A stretch of 64,000 bases of DNA from Crotophaga sulcirostris (lineage: Eukaryota > Chordata > Aves > Cuculiformes > Crotophagidae), in contig VYZB01000239.1 in the NCBI GenBank assembly GCA_013397455.1, positions 366,725 to 430,724 on the forward strand, in the 5' to 3' direction. The notes under the pieces were generated by a model. That model saw nothing but the letters and a program-made list of their open reading frames with translations. It searched no databases and had not been told where the DNA came from. Of this stretch, positions 37,401-49,817 are shown in pieces (position 1 is the first letter of the stretch; every line of letters starts with the position of its first letter). The position numbers and the translations under genes are program-made.

Positions 37401-40400
37401 CTTTGCCCTAGAGTAGAACACATTTGATTCTATTTAGGTGAAAATCTGTCGTGTCATAAGCAATGTCATAGCCTTTCTGAATATTGATTTTTTGGAAAAC
37501 AAGTTTTATATGTTCATTTTTATGTTTCTTTTAAGATGGAATCATGGATATTCATGTGGTACAATAGGGTCTCTGATGTAAAAACATAGAAAAGAGGTTG
37601 TAGGTGATTACTGAAAACCTCCGCTAGGTATCTCCTTTGCGTTATCCCAGTACCTGCATTAAAGAGGATTTGGCCACAGGGTGATGCAGAAATTCTTCTC
37701 TAAATAAGCACTAAGTGTCACCCGTCTTCAAAAGCATGCAGAGCAAATTAGTCATCTAAAAGCTCACATTTTGGCATGGGGAGAGGTAAAATGTTACACT
37801 GATTTCCCAAGTGCCTAAAAAGTAGATCAAGTAACACTAAAATGAAATTGTCAAACTGGAAAATAATTTTCACTGTGATAATCTTTTTACTTAGGAAATA
37901 AATATTGCAGATTATTTCTAGCAAGGTCCAACTGATGAGCAATATCCTTTTACCAATTCTTCCTGTTGTCACATACTCATTTCTCCCCCTTTTTTAAGGA
38001 CACTTGCAATCAGACCATAAAGTGATATTCATTACAATTTGGTGAGGATTTGAGATGGCAAAATTTATGGTGAGTGAACCAATGAACAGACACAGAACAT
38101 TTTGCTCCTGACTCTATCACTTTGATCCTTCACTGTGCACTGCATCCTAACGCAAATCAAGTTTCTACTGATGTTCATCACCAGCTGTAAGAAAAGCCCA
38201 TTCTGAAATGCATGTTGCTTCTCTGCTCCTATACACTTCTTGTACCACTTGAAGCAAATGAACATGAAAAAGAAAACGAGCCTGATCTCTGTATACTTAA
38301 CTCTGATAAGAAAACCTTCTGGAATGTTCTCCATTTGGACAAATACAGTACTCAGACATAATCTGCACTGCCAAACATCAGTTGCCTAGCCCAGTCCCGA
38401 ACACAGAAAGCACATTGTATCACAGTCAGAGAGAAGCAGACTGTATGGGAAAGCTTGCAGCCCAGTGAGTTTCCTGTAGCCTACAGAGCCTAGTGACATG
38501 TGATCTGCCCTTTATGCTCTGGGCTCTAATGGTTATCTCAGAGATGTAAGCATTTTCTTCTCTCTACTGTACCACTTAGGACATTGAAAAAGTAAGGATA
38601 TCTCATGCTATCTCTTGATACAATGATATAGCATCAATGCAATGGCCTGGCATTTGACCTGTTGCAAACATGAATGTTCCACTTTTCACTTCTCTGTGTC
38701 CTCCCTGCAACTTGCAATTTGAGAAATGCATTTGGCCCCTGAGCACACAAAAATAGCATTACAGTCTCAGAAAGAGTGACCTTAGCATTTTACCATTAAG
38801 AGAACATGGGGCCACACATGCGCATGGCACAGAAACTGACATTCCTACAATTATAACATCTGTGCTAAATGGACACTGGTCATCACATTCTGAAAGCAAA
38901 CATTGTTTTAACATCAATGCAAGCACATACTAAAGAGGAAACTCCCCTTAAATCTATAGTGTTTCCTTTCTCTGCACTTCTCACAGGATCTCACATGATA
39001 ATTAGTGGTGTTTCAGGTTATTGAAGCATCTCCTAATCTCATTCTGCCACAAAAGGGAATGACAATTTGAATCACAGGACTAGAGAGAAGACAGAGAAAA
39101 AACAACTCTTCATTCCAACCTTCTTCGTTCCACTCCAGAACACATGCATATGCTGACCTAAAGTCTGCACCATTTGATCCATCTACTTACATGCTATTCC
39201 AAAAGCGAAAAAATACTTCATAGCATCATAGTCCCTCTTTAGGGACATTTCCAATGGGACTGCTCAGTGAACAAAGGAATTTACAGTCTGACTTGTCGTT
39301 TTTATCCTTTTTGAATTCTTGGCAAATTATGAGAAAAGGATTTTTTTGTTGTTTAATATTGCATTGTGTGAAATATTTTCTTACTGCTTTAAAGACCACC
39401 TTACTGCTAACTTTTAAACACCAGCAAAGAACAGTTATTGTGGCCCGGTTGTCAACCTGGTGCCCACTTTGCCAAGGCCAAGCACGTCTGAGTACTTTTT
39501 CAACTCCGTTCCACTTCTCTGCACATCAAGCTATAGTCACATCACCCCTCCACTTCACTGAACATGGCTTGATTCCTGGGGGAAAATCAGGCTTTAGACT
39601 TCTGTAACCTAGAAACAATCAAGATGGCCATCACAACATACAACAAAGAAAGGAGATGGGGCAGCATTTTCAGTATTAGATACGTATTTTTATTCTTTGT
39701 CACACTATTCCACTTGTGGTGCTTTTGTGTCACCGCTAAAATAAGAGCTGCAGAGAGTGAAGGACCCTCAGTCCCCCAAAATCAGCAGATGAAATAATAG
39801 CTTTCCTTCCTTCCCTGCTCCCCCCTCCAAATCCTGTGTCAGAAAAAACTAACAGGAGAAGCTGAGGGGAAAGGATACGGGAGAAGCTGAGGAATTGGAG
39901 GGTTTACTATGGAATGTGGTAGCCCAGCCAAGCTCTATGGCACCAGTTCAGAAAAGCAATTATAAACACTCCTAACTCCATCCCTCCTCAGGAAACGACT
40001 TAATAAGGTACTTCTCTTTAAAAAATATACTGTGTTCTGAGACGTATGTTTCCTGAATTGGGGAATGCATCTGGAGATAAGATCCATGTGGAATAACTGG
40101 TCTCTCACCAGATCTATAGAACAAAAAGTTCTTTTGGAAAGTTAAAAAAATAAAATAAAGTTAGTTAACATTCTTATATTTCTGTCAAAGGCACATAAGA
40201 ACTGTGATACCAAAACACCAAAATAGGTAGCCTGTACAAGTGCTTTTCAAACACAGCCTTCAAAAAACTACCAAACACAAACACTCTTGTGTCAGCCTGC
40301 CCTTTGATCTATGCTACCATGCATTAGTTGGATCAGGGCTATACCGTGACAATACTGGACAAGGTGGCCCAAAGCATTTCTCCCTCTAGTACACCCTCAC

Positions 40401-41018
40401 TCCAAGGCCCATTTCAATCAGAAAGCAGAAAGGTGCTGTATATCTTAATGCCTGATCTGAAAGCAGCCCCTGAAACAGCCTGCAAAGCCTGTGCCAAGAC
40501 TGAGGCTGTGGTATTGCACTGGGAGCCACTTTTGAGTGAAGCACCAGGGGGAAGTGCCCCTCAAACTGAGCTGCTTGAAAGAACATCACCAAACCAATTT
40601 TGAGCCTCTTTAGATCTTTACAGTTTATACAAAGGTCAATTTACTTCACGTGGTACAGCCTGCAGCTCCATTAAGCTATATTTTATGTGACCATGTCTTT
40701 AAAGGCCACAATGGCTCCTACCCATATTCATAGTTTCTATTAATTGCAGATTTAGTGACAAAAATCAAAAAAAGCTACAAAAACAATCAATCCAATATCA
40801 TCGGTGGGCCCACTCTGTATTTTCCAAAGGTGCTAGGATTTTTGACATTTGCTAAGGTACCAACATCCCTACCTGGCCTGGACAGAGGCATAATGAGTCA
40901 CACACTTTCACACAGACATGAAACTGATAAGGAATAAAGAGGCACCCAGAGAGAGTTCCCTGCACGAAGAATTTGAGAGGAACAGTGATAAAAGTGAGGA
41001 GAAAGGACCAAGCCACAC

Positions 41019-41039
41019 AGCACACACACCCCCCCCCCC
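41019..41039. repeat. (CA)n followed by C11
   Basis: A short CA run passes directly into eleven cytosines. On the minus strand this is a G-run of 11. Confidence 0.9.
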
Positions 41040-41716
41040 AGCAGATTTTTAGGCAGAGGCCTTGTGAGATCTCCTGAGCTGGTTAAAGAGGGCCAGAGCC
41101 AACAGGCCCACTGAGATGGACCCAGCAGGCTGTTCTGTCTCTTTGCATTATTTTATTCCTGCTTTCACACAGACAATGCCTCTCCTTTATCTAACAAATC
41201 TCCCACTTCCAGTACAAGCAGAAGCACAAAGAATTCATCATGAGAAATGGCATAACAAAGTCTGGATCAGTTTTCAGTGAACTCCTACCAAAACCAACAA
41301 TGTGAAAAAGCAAAGGAGGAAACAGCACTCAGAAGAAGAGGTCTTTAAAGGGTGTAAGGACTTATTTCCCACCAAAAGAAAATGAGAACGAGGAATTCAG
41401 GCACTTTTGAAAGACCTCTGCCCTTCATTTTCAGCTGTGTAAAGGAAAACATCTTGTAGCAGTAGTTTATTTACAGCACCACATCTAAACGCACCATAAC
41501 TCAGTGTCCTTTGATAGCTGAGGATTTTCAAAAAGGCTGATCCTGCACTCCCAAACATAAATATTGTTCCTCCTTTTAATATAATGCGTATACAAAGCTA
41601 GGATCAGGACTGAATAGGCGGAGTACACATGAAAGCCATTCAAGAATGTGCAGAGGCTACTGCTGTCTGTGTGGGTGGGGTGGGATATTTAAGCCAAAGA
41701 CTGTTTTGGAGTACAC

Positions 41717-41751
41717 CAAAAAGAAAAAAAAAAAGGCAAAGAAAAAAAAAA
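41717..41751. repeat. A-rich low-complexity tract
   Basis: Runs of A interrupted by single G or GGC. It gives false lysine-rich frames on the plus strand and leucine/phenylalanine-rich ones on the minus strand. Confidence 0.85.
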
Positions 41752-42854
41752 GCCAAAACCAACTGCAGTTCAGTGAACAGACACAGGCAATGGAAGAAGT
41801 TTCTGCTAAATATCCAAAACTCTTGAAAAGAATGGAAAAGTTTCATCAGACTGGGTACACTTTCACAAAATACAGAACAGTAAAACAAAACAAGCAGGAA
41901 TAAACAGGCGTTTTATCGTGTGCTTCTCCTCTTAACTGTAAAACAGAGCTTCCGATCTGTCTTCTGGTCTGACACATTTTGAGAATGAGCAAATAAAAGG
42001 AGGAAAACGGAAGTCAAAATGAGAAAGAAGGCTGACTTCACCCTGCAAACTGAGCACTACAAGAGACGGATGTGGTATGGGCATGAAATCAAATTGCAGC
42101 AGAATAATGAGACAGGATTTTTGTCTGGATATAAACACTGAAGGAAGGATTGGGGTGGGGGTAAGAGAAGAAAGAAATTGTACAGAACATCTAGACAATG
42201 ACTGACACATTCCTGTACAAGAAATATAAAAATTCTAATTGCCTTTTATATATTGATAAAGTAAGCAACAGAAAAGCTAATCAAGAAAGTCCCAGTGTTG
42301 CATAAGGGAATGTTCACACAGCTCTTATTAGCTGTGTGTTTTCCCAAGCTACATTCTTCAGGGGAATTATCACATTTTCTATTGAGAAAGGCAAAAACAA
42401 GACTGTTCATTTATCTGAAGGTGTGTACCCATCTTGGGAACCACAGTTCCCAAGCAGATCAAACCCTCCAGATACTACCAGTACTACCATCAAAAACTGT
42501 GGAATGTCTGAGGAAACTCTTCATTGCCATAAGCAAATTAAACAGAAAAAAAATATGTTATGGCATCACTGCCTTCAGCAACAATTTGCTGCAGTGCTGA
42601 CAAAGTGGCAAGGGATCTGGTCCACTGAATTAGGGTGATATTGTACCATTAGAAGATGATAATGGACTATACAGTCAAGCCTGAGTCCACACCCCCTGCT
42701 TAAACCCATGTGACATACAGTGCTAAAAAATGTGGTAAGGCTTAGAACACCAGGTCCTTCTTGTCATCATGCTTTTCAATATGTTCTAATGAGTGCATTT
42801 TGTTGCCAACCTTCACCTGAAAGGGATTCCACAACTTTTTGTTTTTTACATAAA

Positions 42855-42917
42855 GTGTGTGTGTGCGTATACACATAATATTACACATATATACACAGAA
42901 ACCCTTTATATATATAT
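42855..42917. repeat. GT/TA simple repeat
   Basis: GT units with a GCGTAT interruption form a 23-bp alternating purine-pyrimidine run (42855-42877). AT-rich sequence and a TA run at 42907-42917 follow. Confidence 0.85.
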
Positions 42918-43479
42918 GGGGGTTTTTTTAATTTTTGGGGTTTTTTTAAGTGCTTTCAGAATTTTCTGGATTTTCAAGGAGTCCTAGGAGTGTCAAAGTC
43001 AATTTTTAGAATGACACATAGGCTCTTCAGTCATGCGCAGACCTCCTGAAACATTACTTAGCCTTTAATACTATCTTCATAAAAATTCTCCAAATAAACT
43101 TCAGCTTAAATACAAAACACAAGTGCCCATAGGCTCACCTTCACAAAATGACAACATCAGACTTAGTTTATTCAATTATCTGCATGTTTGAGAGATTAAA
43201 GCAGTTATCAATGTTGTAAAATACTCATACAATGAATTGCAAGCTGGGAGGTTTGACTGCATTGGATATATCTGGAAGGTACACTCCGACTCCTAGTATT
43301 TAGGTATTACTTCAACTAAATAGGAATAACAAGAGTCAATTAACTTCTCTGATTCTTTGAAATCTGCAAACTAGGGGATTAAACCTGAAAAGCACTAGGC
43401 ATCTTCTACTCTGAGTGTAGCCAGGATGGAGTCCCAGAGGACCGTTAGGTAAATTTGAAGTAATCTTACATAATTAATG

Positions 43480-44280
43480 GAAAAATACCATGAATTCAGA
43501 CAGCAGGCGGGTTTATGAAAAGGATCTCATAAAACCACCAGAAGCCAGTTGAGAGATTACAAGTGCCGTAATCTGATGTAACATCTCTTCTTTAACTCCT
43601 GTGGGCTGAAATTCTAACCAGGGAATGAGATGGAGGTACGTCTTTATGTCTTCTAAATTGTCGTTTGATTAAAAGTAAGCAGCTGCATCATCTGATACAA
43701 TACAGTGCTCATGCTGGGAAGCCGCTAATGTAAACTGCACTTTATTAAACCAGTTAGAAGCTGTTAAAATGCAGAATGCTGCTGGCACACCTTTTAGAGC
43801 AGATACTAAAATACACATCATGTGAACCCCTTAAATGCGTCATTTTTAAAAAGTTTTATCTTTCAATCATTCTATAAACAAGAATAAATCAAAACCAAGT
43901 CAGGCTTTCACCCCACTGAGATAAAGTAAATGCAAATGCTGTTTCGAAGTTAATTGGCTCTGGAATACTCAAGTCTGGGAAAATAATTTTGAATGACAGA
44001 ACTTTTGCAAAACTTCTATATTTTTTTCTATATTCATCATATTCCTTTACATTTGAGGCTCATGAAGCATAAAAATATTTTTAACAGGTTAGCACAGCTA
44101 CATGCAAATGCTAGGAAATGTATTATTCCTCACATGAAATCAGGTTAATATTTGTCCTTACTCTATTGCAGAAATAAAATGCAGAGACGTGAATAAAAGT
44201 GAAATGTAAATGGCATAATGCTGCTGGTGACAAAAATTGAAGCTTTGATCTACTGCAATTGAAATGTTTTTTTCTAGGCT
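43480..44280. promoter_or_regulatory. Candidate non-coding regulatory block (octamer, homeodomain and TCF-like motifs)
   Basis: Unique sequence without simple repeats or a long frame. Visible motifs include an inverted pair AGATTAC (43554-43560) and GTAATCT (43568-43574), which contain TAATCT-type half-sites for OTX/PITX-class homeodomains. Two copies of the 11-mer ATGCAAATGCT (43930-43940 and 44102-44112) contain the POU octamer ATGCAAAT. A CTTTGATC TCF/LEF-like site lies at 44243-44250. The motif matches are seen; conservation and enhancer activity are inferred. Edges are arbitrary. Confidence 0.3.
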
Positions 44281-47200
44281 ATTTTGGTTATGGTTGTGTG
44301 TACTGCAGGATCTGAGTAGCAAAGTATGAACCAATCTGTCACCTTTGAAACAAATTTTGTAATATTATTTGTACTCATTGACCTGGATTAATGTTGAACG
44401 TTGATCCAAATATAATGAGTGTCCTTTAAGTAAGGTACTGCTTGGAGAGGGCAGCTGGGTTCATCAAGCCCACTGCTCGCTCTGCCCAGTGCATCCCACT
44501 GGCAGGAGCCCACCAGCATCCCCAGGGCCACCAGCAACCCAGCAGGCACCAGTGCAGGCACAGCACAGGAGAAGCAGCCACTTCAGATACTCAAATAAAC
44601 CTTCTGAGCAGCACCCAGAGCGTCCTGTCCCAGCAGCCTTGCAGCTAGGAAGCTCTGCCCAGAGGGGCAAGGCTGACGGCCACCAGCCCAGGAGAGCAGT
44701 CTGCAGCTGAGACATTCTGAGACACAGAAAGCACCAAGGACTCTTTGTTTGCTTAATAAGAGCAGACAGTGAATGGCAGAGAAATAAGGATAATTCTGGT
44801 GATATCTCTCTCTAAATCCTGTCACCTGCATCACAATGAGCTGCAGACGTCGGTGGCAGCTCTTCCGGACAGCCCTGAGATTGTGCCCGTCTGCTCTGTC
44901 TCTGGTGGCACAGACAGGTTCCTTGCCTTCCTCCTTATGCTAATTAGAAGCAAGCATGCTCTGCTGACCAGACTATGATTGAATATAAATTCTGCCTACA
45001 TCTCTTCTATCAGTCGCTGCATGCTCCCTTTCTCTCCCTTTTTCCTTCCATCCCCAGTCACAAGATGCTTCAGGCAAAACGCAAGAGCATTGTAATGAAA
45101 TGACATCTCCAAAAAGAGTGTTTTTTCACCAAGGCCCCTGGCTATCTCAGTTTCATTACGTGTCTCAGGAGGGGGCATCACGCCCTGACAACAAACATCT
45201 GGCCCAAGAGACCTCCTAATTTAAAAAAAAACAAACTAATTATTGTCACCTACTCTTTCCTTTAGCTTCTATCTTCATTTATTTTTTCCTGGAAGAAATA
45301 TGTCAGCGTATTTTTCATTTGAACTACTAATGCTCTGAATTTTTTCCCCCTTAAGTGTGCTTAACTTTCTTCTAAGGGGAGGAAATCCATATTTTATAAA
45401 TCATTTTCAATTACCTACTGTATTCCACTCTGTGGTGTTGAATTATGAGTTGGAAGAATGTCTTGATTAAAGACCTTGCAAACACCTAGATATCAGAACA
45501 ACCAATCTTTCTGCCTGTGTGACATGTTGTATGGAACACTATGAACTGACATTATGTTAGATTTTGTTTATTATGATTTCTTTTTAAAGTTGAAACTATA
45601 GATCTCTGCTAGAACACTGCCATAAGCAATAAGCAGCTAGAGGCATTTATTTAAAGAGTGAGTTTTATCTTTTTTCCCTGCCATAGCGCTGTGAAGGATA
45701 CTAGAGGCCAGTTTATTGTCTTTTCTGGTCAGGGAAGAGCTACAGGGCTGTATTCTACTGGAACAAACATTACATTCATGTCCTGGCCATGAGAAGCTGT
45801 AATCCCACTCTTGTTACCAATTTTTTTAGTACGTTATTTACTAAAATTTGCTCTTCAGCTTTCCTAGTTCTAAACTGTGATTTATAGTAGTAAAATTACT
45901 GAATACAGAGTTCTTTGGTGCCTTTAGAAAAACTGAGCATTTTTTATTATTGTTGGTGATAAATTCCATTATTGCAACAAAATTTACTGTATAGCTGTGT
46001 CTGAGAAGATACTATTTTTTTTTTCCAGGTTTGCTGGCAAAAAGATCAGTGTAACCAGGATGTAACAATGGAAAGTGAAATCATGGCTCATTTTAAGCTA
46101 GTATAAGCGGTTTTTTTAATTGTGTCTATGGTGTCAGGATTTTATTTCTGACCTGGTATAGAGCCACAATCCCATGCCAATCTAATTTCTAGAATGCCAT
46201 GGACACAGAAACATTTTATGCTCTTTGCTTATTGGGTATGTATTGTCTACCCAAGAACATCTCCAAAAGAATTTGGTAGCCTGATGGACTCTTTCCTCAG
46301 GAATCATCCATCGAACCCACAAAGCACCAGATGCACACAACTTTGGATTACCCTAAGAAAAAAATGAACCAAAATAAAATTTTACTCTTTTTAAGACCCC
46401 TTGCATCTCCACACATTAAACTCAAACTACCTTTTGATATAAGGATAATCGCTATCAAACAGGAGTTTTACAAGAAAGAGGAAAAATTGTTCCCCCTGAA
46501 AATAAAATGCTGACATCATCAGTGGGGCAGCTTAGGAAAAGAATGGGGAGAGGAGAATAAAACTAAATATTGGGCTTCTAAACCTAGTAAGAAACAAAAA
46601 GTGAGGTTGATCTGGTCTTTTCTGCTCCTGACTCCTGTCACCAGAACAGCTATTGATCAACTCCACAGCCACGGCTTTGCATAAACTAGTTTGAAGTAAG
46701 AGAAGTGGATGCCAGCCAGTCACCATCAGTGTTCATTAGGGCTGATTTATTTATTTATTATCACATATTGAAGTTCCTGCCCTTTGATGTAGACCAGAGC
46801 TGCTTCTATAAGCAAATGTTTAAAGGGAGACTGAACTAGTAAATACCTAGCCTCAGCCTGCTCAGGCTCAGTTAAGGTTGACAAAATGCTACAGGCTCCT
46901 CAGGAAGCAGTTGTATTTTGCTATATGCACTAATTCTGTAACACAGAGCAGGCTCCTTTCCACTGTATTTTTATAATTGAGAAGATGAGGTTTTCAGTAG
47001 AAGGAGGTGATGGTTCTAAGGCTATTTTTAAACTAGATATATTGTTCTAAAAGTAAGTAAATAAAAAAAATCATTTCTGTTTACCTCTATATTTTCACTG
47101 CAGGACTGAGTTTATTGAAAGTGAGCAAGCTCCTTGCCTTCTGGTTTGCAGGAGAACAATAAAGGGCTCACTTAGGTTTAAAGTGGATGTAAAAGCCTTT

Positions 47201-48551
47201 AAAATTATTAATATTATTCTTCTTTATGAAGAGCAATTTTATCACCACATCTTTTATTCTAATAAAAGGAGACATTACCTCAGATGATTTTACATTTCTC
47301 AATTAGGTTGTTTTCAGTTCCCACACACTGATGGCACAGGGCTGAATTACCTACTGCAGCCTGACTTTTATTCACTATTTCTACACCCCTTTAGCAGAAC
47401 TTTCTATGCAAAGAATCCAGGATGGGGGTGAAAAATTTTGGCAGATCACCCAATCAATCACTCTGGGGCCAGGCTGAGGGGGTGGCTTACGGCAAAATGA
47501 GTTTTGGATATGATGGGGGAGATAAAGAATGTTATTTTAGGCCCAGGAACTTCAGCTAGAGAGAATTCCACAGGAACTGGGGCTTGACCACATGGAAACC
47601 AGATGGCTGTAATTTAGTGAAAGCTTTCAGACTCCCTGTGACTTCCATTTAGTGCCACTGGCTGGAATACTGGTTAATAGCAGATAACACAAGGGTTGGC
47701 AATGCCTCCACATTCCCTATCTCCTCTCTCTTTATGCTCATTGTAAAAAGCAGACTTTACCATGCATAGACCTATGAGTTAATGTGATATTATTATTTAT
47801 CCTAAAATGCTAGTGAGGAACTTCATTGCTCTAAGTACCTTGGCAACAGAGGCAAGTCTCTGCCCCAACCTGCAGTTTAAATATCTCCTTTTTCTGTTAC
47901 CTAATGATGTAGTAACAAGGACATAACACTTCCTTATCATCTTTACAACATCATGTGGATCTTGGTTCCCAGGGAAAGTAGCTTTTTGCTCCTACCAGGG
48001 AATGATCCCAAGCACTAGTACACACTCAGAACTCCAGTTCTGCTGGGTCCGATTTCTAAGCACCCCAGGGACTATTTAGGAGAAGTGAATCAGATTTCCC
48101 TCATGTATATTTGAAGTCTGAGTTGAACTGAAAGGCAAAGTGAGAAAAGACATAATGCAGTTGTTTACTTAATATGCTTGAGTGCAGCAAGTTACTCTAT
48201 CATGTCCTAGATGGTGACATTGAATTCCCCTGAGCTCCCAGCACATGTTTCCCTTGCCTTTGGTCTGCGTGATTTGGATATAAGCTCGTTGCCATTTATA
48301 ACACACCCAGTTATCTGGCACACACCAAAACGATCTTTGACTTTTTTAATTCTCATGGGCTTTGCTTTTGGCTCCTAACAGCATGACCTTGACACAGTTC
48401 CAACAAACAAATTTAAAATACTTAATGGTATGAGTTTAAATGGATCATTACCATAACTACTACAAGAGTACAGTTAAGCATCTACTGCCGCTTCTTTTAG
48501 AAGGAGAATTGTAACATGACTGTTTCAAACAGCTCTGAGCTTTGAAATGCA
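44281..48551. other. Unique non-coding DNA with a GC-rich island
   Basis: No gene is recognised. The segment 44441-44715 is strikingly GC-rich and CAGC/CCAGC-rich compared with its surroundings, and gives overlapping frames of 68 to 83 codons on both strands. The rest is AT-rich and unremarkable. Part of 47180-47480 has the mixed texture of non-coding conserved DNA, but no specific motif group stands out. Confidence 0.6.
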
Positions 48552-48592
48552 GGATCAGAGAAAAGTTTAGGTTGGAAAGGACCTTTAAGATT
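48552..48592 (-). mobile_element. Very short CR1 3'-end fragment
   Basis: The plus strand GTTTAGGTTGGAAAGGACCT and TTAAGAT match the reverse complement of the CR1 terminal block. Only about 40 bp are recognisable, so it is either a severely truncated insertion or a remnant. Confidence 0.6.
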
Positions 48593-49544
48593 GTGTTGTT
48601 TATTTTATGTATGTACTTCAATATTGAGATGGACAGCAGGAATAAAATTTGAAAGAAATAAAATTAGAAAATCCATTCAGAGCATTTGTTCTCAAAATCT
48701 AAGAAATGCCACTAAGAATATTCAATAGAGTCTGGGTTGCTTCTTATTTTCACTTGAAAAGTGCACAGATACTGGAGTTATGATAAGTCCTATGACACAG
48801 AGAGAAAGGCAGAAATAACTGCTGAATATTCAAAGACCCCCATTTCCCATTTTCCTGTCATTTCCTGGGGTCAGATTCTGCAAGGTGCTTCGCAACAACT
48901 CTTTTGGATGACATGTACTCCCCGTTTTCAAACCTTATTAAATGGCTTTGAATAGAAAACAACACACAGCAATTATCTAGTTAATAAACATGTTATGAAC
49001 AGTAAATACAGCATGAAACCTTCATTAGGTGGAACCATTGTTTTTGCACATGTTTTAAAAGGAAGTGAGAAACACTAGATGGTATTTTAAAACACTGTTA
49101 CTTCCAGTTTTATGTAGACTAGGCATGAAATAGAACACAGGGAAATGAAAAGAGGAGGCAACTGCAAGAAAAGAACAGAAAAAATATCTTTATCACTTCC
49201 TACAGGTCATCGGTTGGCACACTTTCAGTTCACTACTATGTGCTATATGACTTTACACAATTCATATCACATAGTTTGGGATACTTCTTTTAGGATATAC
49301 TAAAAAAATAGTTGACAAACATGGAGAGGAAGAGAAGCAGCAAAGCAAGATATTCATTAGCAAGGTTCTAATGCTTCTCTCTACAGGTTTAAGATGTTTG
49401 AGAAATATTTATAGATCCACAACAGAACTGCACTTGCTCAGTGAATACTAGGGCAGAAGTATAGTACAAGGAGGTCAACAGTCTCAAAGGATACATAGAT
49501 GATAGAAGGAGGGAGTGAGATGATGATCCAAGAATCATCAGTGA
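48593..49544. other. Unique non-coding DNA
   Basis: I see no recognisable feature between the two CR1 pieces. Confidence 0.6.
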
Positions 49545-49817
49545 GAGTGCAGGGATAGGTCAATGGGCAATGGTTTTAAGCTAAAAGAGGGGAGATTTGG
49601 AGGAGACGTTAGGAAGAAATGTTTCCCTGTGAGGGTGGTGAGGCCCTGGCACAGGTTGCCCAGAGAAGTGGTGGCTGCCCCATCCCTGGAGGTGTTAAAG
49701 GCCAGGTTGGATGGGGCTTTGAGCAATGTGATCCAGTGGGAGGTGTCCCTGCCCAGGGCAGGGAACTGGATGAGCTTTAAGGTCCCTTCCAACCCAAACC
49801 ATTCTATGATTCTGTGA
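49545..49817 (+). mobile_element. CR1 LINE 3' fragment, well preserved
   Basis: A plus-strand CR1 tail of about 270 bp. It starts at AGTGCAGGGATAGGTCAATG and runs through GGTGGTGAGGCCCTGGCACA and CCAGTGGGAGGTGTCCCTGC. It ends in TTCCAACCCAAACCATTCTA and ATTCTGTGA, the canonical avian terminus. It matches 2602, 19024 and the outer element at 60517 closely in layout. The opposing 84-codon frames here are element-derived. Confidence 0.96.

Larger units (their letters stand above)
34406..43479. other. Unique AT-rich non-coding DNA
   Basis: About 9 kb without a recognisable gene or transposon. It includes a C-run at 41029-41039, A-rich sequence at 41717-41751 and a GT/TA simple repeat at 42855-42917. 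Frames up to 117 codons (36362-36715, 39254-39607) carry no recognisable domain. Confidence 0.6.

Noticed and set aside
41629..41903. Lysine-rich frames
   Set aside because: Produced by the A-rich tract at 41717-41751.
44442..44834. GC-rich segment as a coding exon or CpG-island promoter
   Set aside because: Few CpG dinucleotides, competing frames on both strands and no domain; kept only as a compositional finding.
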